From positions 6,478,744 through 6,542,743 of the forward strand of contig OX419759.1 of assembly GCA_948567375.1 (NCBI GenBank): a stretch of 64,000 bases of DNA, read 5' to 3'. The notes under the pieces are model-generated. The model was not told the DNA's origin. It saw only the letters and a list, made by a program, of their open reading frames with translations, and made no database searches. This DNA comes from Lunularia cruciata (Eukaryota; Streptophyta; Marchantiopsida; Lunulariales; Lunulariaceae). This document shows, one piece after another, positions 45,813 to 58,302 of the stretch. Each line of letters opens with the position of its first letter. The stretch's first letter is position 1. The translations under genes were made by a program, and so were the position numbers.

Positions 45813-47450
45813 CGTCACGGCTGCCAAACACCTCCAGAAACCAGACTCTCACAGCTTCTGCGAGAACTTGAGGGTACATCAATCGTCCACCTCTCGGACA
45901 GAGAACGCTCAAAGTTCCCCGGCCGCATCAATTGGACTGCACCATAGCCTATCAACACTCTCTAAGATGGATCTTCAGAAACAAATCGTATTCTATGAAT
46001 TGAACTGCCCGAAGCGATAAATAGCCTCAATCTGATTAGAAAATTAGGAAATGAAAGGAGCAGGGGAGAAGGGAATCAAGTGGGAAGATACATGAGGTGT
46101 ACCTGGGCCCTCCTCTTGCTCGGAATCAGTACTGTCACACTGTATGGAAATTGGATGATTCAGCTGCGCCAAACCACGACTTTCTGTGCCGCTGACGACT
46201 TTTCCACATAGATGTATTTTGACTTGAGAATTCAGTTTCCAATTCTGATGTTTCAACGATAACCGAATTCTGTCGCTTTCTGTACTCGATTACACCCACT
46301 CTCAACCACTCCTGCAGAATGCGGTTTCCGTCGAGAATCACAGTTATCTTTCAAATTTTGAATAAATCGAAAGTGTTTAAATTGATGATGACTCTGGAAA
46401 AGGGTCTCAAGAAAATCTTTCGTAATTATTTTACTTCTCAGTTTACAGTTATTGGTATGAAAATATAATTTTAAAATATTAAATATTTATTATTTTATCA
46501 TTTCTTTTAAATTAATTTATTTATTTATAGAATTTTACATATAACGAAATATTATTTCATTCATTCACAACCTAAACGCATGCTTTTATATTCATACGTA
46601 ATTGACTAGCCTAATTAATTATTTCGTTTAATTTCAATATAATAAATCATTATTGATAATCAAGGTGATATTATATGACATTAGGGAGTTATTATTCATC
46701 TTCTTATATCAAGGTATAGAATATAAAATAGTGCGTTTCAAGAATAAGTATTTTGGGATAATTCCGGGAGTAGCAAGGGGTCTCGTAAACTCGCCCGAAG
46801 AGGTCCCGTGACAAGAAATGGACTAGAAAAAGTAAATGTATGTAAATAAATTTACGACCAGTAGAGCTTTAAATAAATCAACGGTTTCCTTTTTTACTTG
46901 GTTGATTTTGTTTGCCTAATTTATAAAGTTTCGGATCCACTTAGCGTGTCAAGATAAAAGACTAATCATCATAACATGTACCACCAAGAATCACAAGGAA
47001 GGGATGCCACTTGGACGGTGCCATATCAAGCTAATGGCTTATGTGGCCATTGTGTTAAAACAAGCTAAGGGGTTTGCGCGGACTGGTCATGCAGTGCTGA
47101 GAGGGAATTTTCAAAATAGTAGTCTTCCTCATCGAGAAGAGAGCTTAGCTTAGGTGTATCTTGAGAGGCACTTTTCAAGATCAAAATTATCTTCTAGAGT
47201 CGAGAATGAAAACAAACTCGAAGGTTTGCACGGCTTGTAGGAAGAGGATTTTCAAAATCTAAATACTTAAAGAGGAGAGCTGGGAACTTAGATGTATCTT
47301 GAGAGTGAATTTTCAAAATCAAAATCTTGCTATCGAGAAGAGAGCTCAAGTGTTTCTAGTTAGGCAATGCTAGAGAGTAGAGAGATAAATAGATATACAA
47401 GGAAATGCTATCGATCAATGACGTGACGTGATGGAAAAAAATAAGGGAAA
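45813..47450. other. Non-coding region upstream of the oxoprolinase gene
   Basis: 45813-46350 should contain the promoter and leader of the minus-strand gene. 46360-46760 is very AT-rich. From about 47100 to 47360 an imperfect repeat of ttttcaaaat...gagagct...tgtatcttgagag appears two to three times with a period near 135 bp. No gene is seen. Confidence 0.5.
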
Positions 47451-48081
47451 ATGGAGGATTGTAAATTGGTTAGAAGTAAGCCACACCATTCAATCCAGTG
47501 CATGGAGCACCAAGAGTATAGGAAGTTAAGTTTGAGCATCCACATTTACAATTTGGGGCATTTGCAAATTTGGAGAATGTGGCCTTGGATGCAGTGCGGT
47601 GTGATGGATATGAATACCATGGAACAAGTAGCCTCCTCCTCCACAAATTTGCTTATGATCCTAGACTCTCACTCTCTTGAATCTCTTGACCTTGTAGAAG
47701 AAGTGTTATCCAAGAATAGAGTTTCACAAAAGCTTCAATCTCTTGACCATTTACCAAAGAGTTATGGAGCCACCTATTGGTGATTGTAGTGAAGTAGTTA
47801 AGACTGCCATTGGTTCTAAAACTCCTTGTCTTGCAACCTTATTGAAGTACTCTCTAAATGACACCTCTTGTCACCTCTTTCTCCCTCTACAACTCTTTCT
47901 CAATCTAGAACCCCTTGTAGCTTTGGGAAAATCTATAAGCACTTTAGATTCAACCAAAGCTACTACTCATGTTCTTCCACCACCATGCAAATTCCAAGAT
48001 CTTCTTAATATGATGTTATCTTCAAGATCTTCCGAGCAGGCAAAAGAGTATCCACGGGGCCATCATTATGATAATCCATGA
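47451..48081 (+). other. Two overlapping open frames of unknown nature
   Basis: Frames of 110 codons (47451-47783) and 112 codons (47743-48081) are adjacent in different phases, with no recognised motif. They could be one coding sequence broken by a frameshift near 47760, perhaps from a mobile element, as LTR debris starts at 48170. I have no evidence for function. Confidence 0.25.
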
Positions 48082-48169
48082 CTCCTCCTTTAGTGTTACA
48101 TGATGATAGATTTAGAATATTATCAAACCATTATAGTCAACTTATTGATTATCTTGAAGCCTTACACAT

Positions 48170-48269
48170 CTAGAAGGATGTTATGTATGATGGGCTAGAT
48201 AGATCAGATAGAGGTGTCACCAAAAGAGTACTTCAACTAATATGGCAAGAGTCGAAAATAGCTTGAATT
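48170..48269 (+). repeat. Gypsy LTR fragment
   Basis: About 100 bp resembling an internal part of the LTR that follows (agaaggatgttatgtatgatgggctagat..., then accaaaagagtacttc). It lacks the LTR start. It abuts the next LTR without a gap. Confidence 0.7.
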
Positions 48270-48860
48270 TGTAATACCAAAGGATAGACATATTATCTAG
48301 AGGTGAAAATTGACATCATAACACTTGGAAGGCTGTTATGCATGCTGGGCTAGGTAGTTCAGATAGAAGTGTCCCCAAAAGAGGACTTCTACCAATAGTG
48401 TAGGAGCCCAAAATACCCTAGAAACTTTAGAGCCAATTTCAAAGGCCTAAATGAATGAATTAGGCCTCAAAAATGTGCAAATTCTCTCCCCCCCCTCCCA
48501 AAAGAGGAAAGGTGAACTTCCCTACTCCCAAGTTTGTCTCATTGAGAGCTTTCCAACAATACCTCACCCACATGATTTGGAGATTCCTACAAGAAGATTC
48601 CTTCCAGTCAAAGATGGTTTGACCAACTAGATAGGATAAGAACAAACATGTCACCCATGCTTGCAACCAATCTAAGGGTAGAGCTTGCTTACAAGTCACC
48701 AATCCATGTATCTGATCCAAGGGTGGAGCTTCCTTTGGAGGATTCCTCTTTGTTATATAATATAGTCAAGGTGCTCCTTTGGGGCATCGGAGGTTGAGTG
48801 TGAAATTGTGTGTTTCTTTTTTAGTATTTCTCTTTAGGTCTCCTATCCTTAGAGATTACA
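48270..48860 (+). repeat. Gypsy LTR, plus orientation, at the truncated end of element A
   Basis: It starts tgtaataccaaagg, ends agagattaca, and is 591 bp. It is related to the LTRs of elements A and B but reads in the opposite direction to both. The flanks (gaatt and cttac) do not match, so it is not a simple solo-LTR insertion. Element A sequence resumes at once at 48861. Confidence 0.75.
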
Positions 48861-50840
48861 CTTACAAGGACGTGTCTTCCTTGGAAGTATCTCAACTTTA
48901 TGATCTACTCTCCTTTTTGGTGGTAATCTTGAGGCTAACATCCAAAAACACATCTTGAAACTCATTGACCATATTTTTCAACTTCTTAGGAATTTTTCCA
49001 TTGAGTTGTACACTTTGGAATTTTCTTATTAGACCCATGAAACATCTATATGTTGTACCAACAGATGTAGTCCCTATGATTTAAAAAGGTAGTTATTGCC
49101 TTTGTGATCTTTCTTTAACCCCAAGGATCTTCCATTGGCTAGTTCTCACTACTTTCTTTCTCCAATTGGTTGTGGTGTTTCAGTGATCCATCCACAACAT
49201 GCCTAAGATCACATCATAACAAGCTAACCATATCACTTGCCACTCAATTGCTTCTTGATTCTCTCCTATAGAGAGTGCTACCTTTCTAGGTAATGCTTCA
49301 ATTCTCTCTATCTGACCATTAGGTAACTCTACTTTGTCATTCTCATCTTTCTCTAGTTCTATCTCCAACCTCATTGCAATAGACCAAGTCAAGAAATTTC
49401 TCTATTGATCCATGATCTATTAATACTCTCACCTAATTGCATTCAAGGAGTCCATTTACAACAATCAATTGTGTGTTTGTTTTCCTCCACCTTTGCATAC
49501 TTGTCATCTTCTTCCCCTTGCTTTTACTCTTCTCCATTGACCCAATAAGGCCACGAGGTATTTATTGATGATCTTCATTTTCCAATCTAATTTTAGCATC
49601 CTCTTCTTCAATTTGTCGTTCCATGTGGTTCAAAGGTTGCTTGTATGGAAGCAGAAGACCTCTAGGATGATGAGCATGACAATTGATGGTTATGTGCTTA
49701 ACTTGGCTGCAATTGTAACAAAATTGTTGTTTTTCTTGAGCCCCTTCTCCTTGTAGGATTCCACCTCTCCTTTCTTTGCCCCGTCCCCGTTCTTCTTGGA
49801 GTGATCATGCTCCTTGGTCTTAGAACCAAATGTTGCACAATTCTATAAGAATTGGTCCACCAAAATGGAGTATTTCAGCCAAAAGTGTTGCATCATGACT
49901 ACTCCTTCACCTCCTCCAAATGCCTCTACTATTCTTTGAGTGCATGTGATGGCTTAAAAAACAATGCAAGGATGTTGTACCATTACCTCTTGGCAAATTT
50001 GTTCTTTTAATCCCCGTTCAAAATTTTTAAGAGTTTCTACTGGACTCATATCAATTATCACAACTTGTAGATCAAGAAATGCCTCCACATACTCTTGCAT
50101 GCTATTCTTCTATTTCAACTCCCAAAGTTGAGTTCAAATTTTTGAGTATCCATTCTTGCATTGCCGTCTAAGTGATCTCTCTTCCTTTTGCCAATGATAA
50201 TCATTTCCAAGCATCATACTATGTGAGGGTTTTATCGGTCAAGTACCCACATGCAAACATGCTTGCGGAATGATGAGCAATCTAAATTATGAATAATCAA
50301 AAGTATCAATCCATTCTTGAAATCCAAATTTCCACTACTCCTATGGAAAATTGTCTCTTGTAAAGCTTGATGTTGCATGTCTTCTTTATTCAAGTAACAA
50401 TGTGGCTTCATTGTTGACTGAGTTTGGTGTCATCGACATGAGTGACTCTTTGGGTACTTTGACTACTGGTGTTGGGTTTTGAGATGGTTTTCCTTCTTGT
50501 ATTACTTGATCATTTGTAAAGGTACATACTTGACTTTGCAATGCTTCCATTGTCATCTTCATCTCCCATCCTCATTCAACATTCAACTCATTGAACATCC
50601 CTTATAATCCTTACCTCAAATCTTGCAACTATGGCTCCATGATTCATATACATGGTAAACACTCAATCGCTACTTCCTACTTCAAAAGAGAGATAATATG
50701 ATCACTTGAGAGAGAGCATGGACTCTTAGGAATACCATTGGGACCTAAGAGACTATCACTCATTGATAATATTCCTCACCAAAATTGTAGACTATGAAAC
50801 CCCTAAACATCACTTTTGGTTTAACTACATAATGGATTTC

Positions 50841-51649
50841 TGTAATACTCCAAGGACAAGAGAAGAGAGAAAATACAGATTGCACACTCAAACATTCGAT
50901 GCCCCAAGGGAGCATCTTCTCTTTATTATATAGACAAAGAGAGTCTCCTCCAAGGAAGCTCCACCCTAGGATTAGGGACACAGATAGGTTACATGTCAGC
51001 AAGCTCCACCCTTGGATTACTTACTTGGATGGGTGACATGTCTGGTCTAGGTCCTATCTGGTTGGTCAAACAAGCTTTGACCAGAGGGAATCTTTTAGGG
51101 AATCTCAGAATCACGTAAGGTACCGTTGGAAAGCTCTCGATGAGACAAAGTAGTGGGGAGGGAAGGCCAGCCTTTCCTCTATTTGAGGGAGGGGGGGGAT
51201 CTGCACATTTTTGAGCTCTCAATGAGACAAAGTAGTGGGGAGGGAAGGCCAGCCTTTCCTCTATTTGAGGGAGGGGGGGGATCTGCACATTTTTGAGGCC
51301 TAATTCATTCGTTTATGCCTCCTAAATTGCCTTCAAAGATTTTAGGCATATTTTGGTTCCTACTCTATTAGTAGAAGTCCCCTTTTGGTGATACCTCTTT
51401 CTGATCTATTTAGTCCATCATGTGTAACATCATTCCAAATGTTACCAAACCAATTCTCACCTTTAAATCATATGTCTAGTTATTAGTTCTAAGGTTCTCA
51501 AGTCTATTTTGGTTTCTGCCCTATTAGTAGAAGTACTCTTTTGGTGATACTTCTATCTTATCTATTTTGACCATCATGTATAACATCATTCTAGATGTTA
51601 CCAAACCAAATTTCACATCTAGATCATATGGCTAGCTCTTGGTATTACA
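50841..51649 (-). repeat. 3' LTR of gypsy element B
   Basis: 809 bp, TG...CA on both strands (tgtaatact...ggtattaca). It is longer than the 5' LTR mainly because of an 82-bp tandem duplication at 51132-51295. Confidence 0.93.
51132..51295. repeat. 82-bp tandem duplication inside the 3' LTR of element B
   Basis: 51132-51213 and 51214-51295 are almost identical and each ends with a G-run (7-8 G) and atctgcacatttttgag. The 5' LTR has one copy. The duplication therefore arose after insertion, since the two LTRs are copied from one template during integration. Confidence 0.93.
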
Positions 51650-51662
51650 GACCTCCCTCCTT

Positions 51663-52925
51663 TTAAGACGCAACGTCCTCGTTGTGCAATTGTTGCTCAA
51701 ATGCTTGCACCAACACAGGTGCATGTGCCAAATTGGTAGCGGGTTCCCCGGTGGCTTCATAGAGGGGGTAACCTTTCCATTGTACTAGATAGTCCACCCG
51801 CGGATGGCGAGTACCACGCATGCGTTTTTGGAGAATCCGTTCCACTTCATATTCCTCTACGCCATCAATGAGTGTTGGACAAGGTCGAATGTCCTGTATG
51901 GAATGACCCTGGCCTGATTGGGGAGCATATCTACATAGTAGAGAGACATGGAACATTGGATGGATCTTCATGTGTGGTGGGAGCTCAAGGTGATAGGCCA
52001 CAGCGCCGATGCAACGAAGAATCGAGAAAGGCCTAATAAAACGAGGCCTGAGCTTACAAGGTCCAACTAATGTGAGGTTGGTTGTTGATAGCCACACTTG
52101 ATCCCCAACATTGAACTCCATGTGCCTACGGTGTGCATTAGCATACTACTTTTGTCAATTTTGTGCAATCTGTAATCTGTGCTTGGTGCTCTCCACACCT
52201 TGTTGGATTCTAGAAACAAATGTGTTGACTGCATCGACCTTGGTAGCCACTAGACGGATCTTCATCAAGCTAGAAGGTGTGAAGGGATGCTCACCGTACA
52301 TGAGGAAGAATGGAGTGACCTGGGTGGAGGCATTCACTGAATTGTTGTAAGCGAATTCCACCAATGGGAGTAGGGTGTCCCACCTCTCTTGCTCTTCTAA
52401 GGTGAAGCCGCGTAACATGTCTTCAATCGTGCAATTAGCCCACTCTGTTTGGCCATCTGTTTGTGGGTGGTAAGCTGTGGACATGGCCAACTTGGTTTTG
52501 AAGAAACCAAAGAGTGTTTGCCAAAACAAATTGGTGAATTGGGTGCCTCTATCAGTGATGATTATTCTAGACAAGCCATGGTGAGTAAAGACTGCATCTA
52601 AGTACAATTGAGCTAATTGAGCTAGTTGTGGAGCGGTCACCTCCTTGGTGGTAGGGCGTACATGAATCATTTCGCTGAGCCGGTCCACAAAGACCACAAT
52701 GGAGTTAAACCTTGAGGTGGTCTTGGGTAATTCACAGACGAGATCCATACTCACTTGTTCCCAACGTTGGGTAGGAGTGGAGAGAGGTTGAAGGAGCCCT
52801 GCAGGAGCTTGATTAGAAGCTTTGTTATGTTGACAAAGTAGGTAGCTACGCACATAGTCCATCACATCGTTGCTCATCTTGGGCCAATAGTAATGGCGCT
52901 TGATTGCATCCAAGGTCTTGTCCAC
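51663..52925 (-). pseudogene. Gypsy B integrase and chromodomain-like C-terminus (broken)
   Basis: The frame 52925-52155 holds the end of the zinc finger (CQHNKASNQAPAGLLQPL) and the DDE core: WEQVSMDLVCELP, VFVDRLSEMIHV, IITDRGTQFTN and AYHPQTDGQTE. After a frame break at about 52130, 52121-51663 holds VWLSTTNLTL, HPMFHVSLL and a chromodomain-like end, VDYLVQWKGYP, preceded by VERILQKR. The chromodomain places it among chromoviruses, whose integrases target chromatin marks. Confidence 0.88.
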
Positions 52926-53000
52926 TCTGACATGAGCTCCAATGGCCGAATCATGACATTCCGCTAGAATGGTGGTGCGTAATTCTGGGACATTTGGGAT

Positions 53001-54628
53001 CTATAATCTGCCATCCTGAAAGGTGAGTCCTTGGGTGTTGGTGACACCTTTGGATGATTGTGTTTCTACAATTTTTTGTGGATCAGTTTTTGTAGTAGCC
53101 AGAATCTCTTGCCAAAATTCAAGGTTAATCTTAACCTCTGCCACCAAGTTGTTAGCCATTGGCATGCGGGTGAATCCATCTGCAAGTTGCTTCTTACCTT
53201 CCACGTAGGTGATTGTCATGTTGAAGCGTTGTCGCCACTCTGCCCACCAAATTTGGTGACGAGATAGATCCTTTTGTGTCTCAAGGTAGACTAGAGGTTT
53301 ATGGTCTGTCTCTACTACAAATGCCTTCTTGCCTAGGTAGTGCTTCCAATGCTTGGTTGCTAGAACGATGGCAAGCTCTTCTTGTTCTATGGTGTGGTAG
53401 TTGCGCTCTGCCGATAACAACTTGTGAGAGAAATATGCAATTGGATGCCATCCGTCATGCCACTCTTGTTGTAGACTACTCCTATTGCTACGCCTGATGC
53501 ATCTATAGCCAACTTGATTGGGCGTTTTGGGTCATACCACTTCAAGATTGGTGCATGTAGCAAGGCGGCCTTCAATTCTTGAAAGGCCAACTCTTGTGCG
53601 GTTCTCCATGTCCACTTCTTCCCCTTGCCAAGTAGTGCCGTTAAAAGCTGTGCAACCTTGGAGAAGTCCTTGACAAATCTACGATAGAATCCCGTCAACC
53701 CCAAGAAGCTCTTAAGTTGAGTTTGATCTTTAGGGGCACTCCATTTTTGAATGACCTCTATTTTATCTGTCAATACTTGAATGCCCTCTACACTTAGTCT
53801 ATGCCCTAAGTAGTCTACTTCAGACTTGCCAAACTCACACTTTGAGATTTTGGCGTACAACTGATTCTGTCTTAGAATCTGGAGGACCTCTCATAGGTGT
53901 TGTTTGTATTTTTTCATTGTGCTACTATATACTAAGATATCATCCAAGAAGACGATAACAAACTTATCTAAGTATGGACAAAATATGTCATTCATTAGAC
54001 TCATGAAAGTGGTAGGTGCATTGGTGAGGCCAAAAGGCATCACAAGATACTCAAAGTGGCCATACCTGGTGCAAAAGGCGGTTTTGTACACATCCTCCTC
54101 TACAATTCGGATTTGATTGTAACCGCTCCGCAAGTCCAGTTTGGTAAAGTATCCCGCTCCATGGAGTTGATCAAACATGTCATCCATGCAAGGTAAGGGG
54201 TATTTGTTCTTCACCATTTGTTGATTGAGACCCCGATAGTCAATGCACATGCGCATTGTACCATCCTTCTTCTTCACAAACAAGACATGAGCCCCATATG
54301 GTGATACGTTAGGTTGGATGAACCCTTTTTGTATCATCTCCTCAATTTGAGTCTTACACTCCTCCAACTCATGAGGTGATAGGCAATATGGGGCCTTACA
54401 AGGAGGTGTCTTCCCCGGGAGTGTCTCTATTTTGTGATCTACTCGCCTTTTTGGTGGTAATCCTGAGGGTAGATCATCGGAAAAGACATCTTGAAACTCA
54501 TCCACCACATCCTTCAATTTCTCAGGAATTTGTCCATTGAGTTGTGCACTCTGGACTTCTCTTATTAGACCCATAAAACATCTATCGGTCTTACAGACAA
54601 TTGCCGTCCCTACGACATATAGAGGCAA
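53001..54628 (-). pseudogene. Gypsy B reverse transcriptase and RNase H (broken)
   Basis: RT frame 54628-53891: [71 protein letters not shown] and the catalytic [10 protein letters not shown] stop follows at 53891. The thumb and RNase H continue in 53860-53387 (SKCEFGKSEVDYLGHRLS, LTGFYRRFVKDFS) and, after a frame change, in 53420-53001 (TIEQEELAIVLATKHWKHYL, ETDHKPLVYL). Confidence 0.9.
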
Positions 54629-54631
54629 TTT

Positions 54632-55108
54632 CTACCTGTGTGATTTTTCTTTAACCCCAATGATCGGCCATTGGTGAGTTCCCACTACTTTCTTCCTCCA
54701 ATCCACCATAGGGTTGTATTGCTCCATCCATGGCATGCCTAAAATTGCATCATAACGAGCTAACTGTATCACTCGCCACTCAATTGCTTCCCGATATTCT
54801 CCTACAAAGAGGGTTATCCGTCTAGGTAATGATTCAATCGTCTTTGTTTGCCCATTTGGTAACTCTACTTCTTCACTTCCATCTCTCTCTAGATCCATTC
54901 CCAATCTTATTGCAACTCAGCGAGACAAGAAATTCTCTGTTGCTCTCGGATCTATCAATACTCTCATTGGATTACCTTCTAGGATTTCATTCATGACAAT
55001 CAATTGTGAGGTTGCCTTTTGGGATCTTTGCGCCTTATTCTTCTTCCTTCCCTCACTTCTTTGCTTCCTTATTGAGCCAATAAGGCCATGAGGTACATTT
55101 ACTGGCAA
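54632..55108 (-). pseudogene. Gypsy B protease (active site altered)
   Basis: A retropepsin-like region in two frames. The catalytic motif, usually DSGAT, reads DPRAT (VLIDPRATENFLS), so the Ser and Gly of the active site are lost. The second half contains the conserved DAILGMPWM block near 54735. A stop at about 54917-54919 separates the two parts. Confidence 0.8.
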
Positions 55109-55173
55109 TCTTAGTTTTCCAAAGTGATTTCCACCTCCTCCTCTTCAATGTGCCTCTCCATGTTGTTCAAAGA

Positions 55174-56175
55174 TCACCTGTACAAAGGCCGAGGGCCTCT
55201 AGGGAAACAAGTGTGACAGTTTGTAGATATGTGCCCGATACGGCCACAATTGTAACAACGGCGTTGTTCTCCTCGAGTCCCTTCTCCTCGTGGGACTCCA
55301 TCTCTTTGTTCTTCTACCCGTCCTTGCTCCCCTTGAAGCGGTTGTGCTCCTCGATCCCAGAATCGAAGGTTGCCCAATTCCATCGGTACTAGTACACCCA
55401 TGTGTGGCATTTCTACCCGATAATGTTGAGGTGGAACTACTCCTTCACCTCCACCTAATGCTCTTGCTATTCTCTACGCACAAGCAATGGCTTCAAATAC
55501 GGTGCAAGGGTTTTGCACCATGACTTCTTGGCGAATCCGCTCTTTCAACCCTTGTTTGAAATTGTCGAAAGCCTCTGCTGGACTCATGTCGGTAATTGCA
55601 ACTTGTAGATCCAGAAATGCCTCCACATACTCTTGTATGCTATTCTTCTGTCTCAATCCCCATAGTCGGGTTCGAGCCATCTGCATAGAATCCATCGATT
55701 GGAAATTCTTCAACAATCCTTCTTGCATTGTTGTCCATGTGACCTCCCTTCTCTCTGCCAGCATGGATTGTTCCCAAGTATCATACCATGTGAGGGCTTT
55801 ATTGGTCAAGTACCCACATGCAAACACGCTTGCAGCATGCTCTGTGATCTCTATTGAGAACAATCAAAAATATCGATTCATTCTTGAGATCCAATTTTCC
55901 ACTACTCCCATCATACGCTGCCCCTTATAAGGCTCAATGTTGCAGGTCTTCTTCATCCAGAGTAGCAATGTGGCTTCATCGTTGATAGGGTTCGTAGGCA
56001 CAAGTGCCTCTCCAAGTACTTTAGTCGCAGGTACTGGGTTTTGAGACGGCTCTTCTTCTTGCATGGCTTGATCGTTCCTGAGGATCTGCACTTGACTTTG
56101 TAATGTCTCCATGGTCATCTTAATCTCTCGAAATTCATTCAACATTCCTTGCATTCCTTGCACCAGCTCTTGCAA
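55174..56175 (-). pseudogene. Gypsy B gag with zinc knuckle (broken)
   Basis: Frame 56175-55864 (N-terminal coiled-coil-like part, ending WISRMNRYF) and, after one stop, 55863-55474 (capsid part with LTNKALTWYDTWEQS and NSIQEYVEAFLDLQ). A second stop is followed by 55410-55174 with the knuckle CYNCGRIGHISTNC (CX2CX4HX4C). The order and motifs are typical for plant gypsy gag. Confidence 0.88.
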
Positions 56176-56777
56176 CTACGGATCCATGGTTCCTGCAACA
56201 CCCAATTGCTAACGTCTAATTCAATACATAGTCAATATAATCACTCTGGAAGGTGCACGAACTATTAGAACTACAATTGGGACCTTAGAAGCTATCACTC
56301 GTTGATAATACTCCTCACCAAAATTCCTAACCACAAAATCTCTAAACATCACTTTCGGCCTCACTACATAATAGATTTCTACTTGAGTGTTGAAAGGGAG
56401 AGGATTTGAGATATTCATATCCATATTATCATAATAGAATGTAGATTGTCAACTCCCACTCTTTGTCATATATCACCACCGGTAGAATCACTGGGTTTGG
56501 TGAGTTCATCACTCTATCTATGAATTCCGCTCCAAAGTGATAAACTAGCAATACCCTCATCTGCTCACGCTGGATGTACATAACCTTGATGTGGAACGGG
56601 TTTGAGAATGGAAAGCTAGATGCGGGAAATTGTCCTCCAGGCGCATCCATCCCATCTGCTCTCTAAAGTCCTTCCTATGTCTAGTGATTACTCTATGTTC
56701 TTCACCTCAAATTACTCAATTTCAATAGTTCGTGCTATTCCAAGAGGGGTGATCCACTCTCTTGGACTAGAACACTT

Positions 56778-56789
56778 GCTCTGATACCA
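56778..56789 (-). other. Primer-binding site of gypsy element B
   Basis: On the minus strand this reads TGGTATCAGAGC, one base after the 5' LTR. It is the standard plant site complementary to the 3' end of initiator tRNA-Met. Confidence 0.92.
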
Positions 56790-56790
56790 T

Positions 56791-57528
56791 TGTAATACTA
56801 CGAGGACAAGAGAAGAGAGAAAACACAGATTACACACTCAAACAATTGGTGCCCCAAGGGAGCACCTTCTCTTTATTATATAGACAAAGAAGGTCTCCTC
56901 CAAGGAAACTCCACCCTAGGATTAGGGACACATATAGGTGACATGTCAGCAAGCTCCACCCTTGGATTACTTACTTGGATGGGTGACATGTCTAGTCTAG
57001 GTCCTATCTGGTTGGTCAAACAAGCTTTGACCGGCGGGAATCTTTTAGGGAATCTTCCTATAGGAATCTTAGAATCACGTGAGTAAGGTACCGTTGGAAA
57101 GCTCTTGATGAGACAAAGTAGTGGAGAGAGAAGGTCAGCCTTCACTCTATTGGGGGGGAATATGCACATTTTCGAGGCCTAATTCATTTGTTTATGCCTC
57201 CTAAATTGCCTTCAAAGATTTCAGGCATATTTCAGTTCCTACTCTATTAGTAGAAGTGCCCTTTTGGTGATACCTCTTTCTGATCTGTTTAGTCCATCAT
57301 GTGTAACATCCTTCCAGATGTTACCAAACCAATTCTCACCTTTAAATCATATGTCTAGCTATTGGTTCTAAGGTTCTCAAGTTTATTTTGGTTTCTGCCC
57401 TATTAGTAGAAGTACTCTTTTGGTGATACTTCTATCTTATCTATTTTGACCATCATGTATAACATCATTCTAGATGTTACCAAACCAAATTTCACATCTA
57501 GATCATATGGCTAGCTCTTGGTGTTACA
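56791..57528 (-). repeat. 5' LTR of gypsy element B
   Basis: 738 bp. It begins tgtaatactacg and ends ggtgttaca on the plus strand. Apart from the 82-bp duplication and a few small indels, it matches the 3' LTR closely. Confidence 0.93.
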
Positions 57529-57557
57529 ATTTCTACCTTTGTGTCAAAGGGAGAGGA

Positions 57558-58302
57558 TGTAATACCAAGAGCTAGCCATATGATCTAGATGTGAAATTTG
57601 GTTTGGTAACATCTAGAATGATTTTATACATGATGGTCAAATAGATGAGATAAAACTATCACCAAAAGAGTACTTATACTAATAGAGCAAAAACCAAAAT
57701 AGACTTGAGAACTTTAGAACCAATAGCTAGACATATGATTTAAAGGTGAGAATTGGTTTGGTAACATCTGGAAGGATGTTACACATGATGGGCTAAACAG
57801 ATCAGAAAGAGGTATGACCAAAAGGGGACTTCTACAAATAGAGTAGGAATCAAAATATGCTTGAAATCTTTGAAGGCAATTTCAAAGGCCTAAACGGATG
57901 AATTAGGCCTCAAAAATGTGCAATTCCCTCCCCCCCCCCCCAAATGGAGGAAAGGCTGGCCTTCCCTCTCCACTGGTTTGTCTTGTTGAGAGCTTTCCAA
58001 TGGTACCTTACTCACGTGATTTTGAGACTCCTACAAGAAGATTCCCTAAAAGATTCCCTTTGGTCAAAGCTTGTTTGACTAACCAAATAGGACCTAGACC
58101 AACATGTCACCCATCCAAGTAAGTAATACAAGGGTGTAGCTTGTTGATAGGTCACGTATCTGTGTGCCTAATCCTATGGTGGAGCTTCCTTGGAGGAGAT
58201 CCTCTTTGTCTATATAATAAAGAGAAGGTGCTACTTTGGGGCACCGAATGTTGAGTGTGTAATTTGTATTTTTCTCTCTTCTCTTGTCCTTGGAGTATTA
58301 CA
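57558..58302 (+). mobile_element. Solo gypsy LTR, opposite orientation, in element A
   Basis: 745 bp, tgtaatacc...gtattaca, reading on the plus strand. The flanks gagga (57553-57557) and tagga (58303-58307) are a target duplication with one mismatch. Element B shows the uninterrupted target (gagaggatttg near 56399). With the neighbouring 5' LTR of B it forms a large inverted repeat of about 740-bp arms separated by about 29 bp. Confidence 0.9.

Larger units (their letters stand above)
50841..57528 (-). mobile_element. Full-length Ty3/gypsy chromovirus-type element B, nested in element A
   Basis: 6688 bp, reading on the minus strand. The 5' LTR is 56791-57528, the 3' LTR 50841-51649, and the target duplication atttc is at 50836-50840 and 57529-57533. 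The PBS TGGTATCAGAGC (complement of 56778-56789) fits the 3' end of initiator tRNA-Met, and a purine tract lies at about 51650-51664. Gag, protease, RT, RNase H, integrase and a C-terminal chromodomain-like segment follow in order. A handful of stops and frameshifts and an altered protease active site suggest it is inactive but fairly young. Confidence 0.95.

Noticed and set aside
51650-57528. Possibility that element B is a pararetrovirus or an env-carrying retrovirus
   Set aside because: It has two LTRs, a target-site duplication and integrase with a chromodomain-like end, and no additional frame beyond pol. It is an ordinary chromovirus-type retrotransposon.
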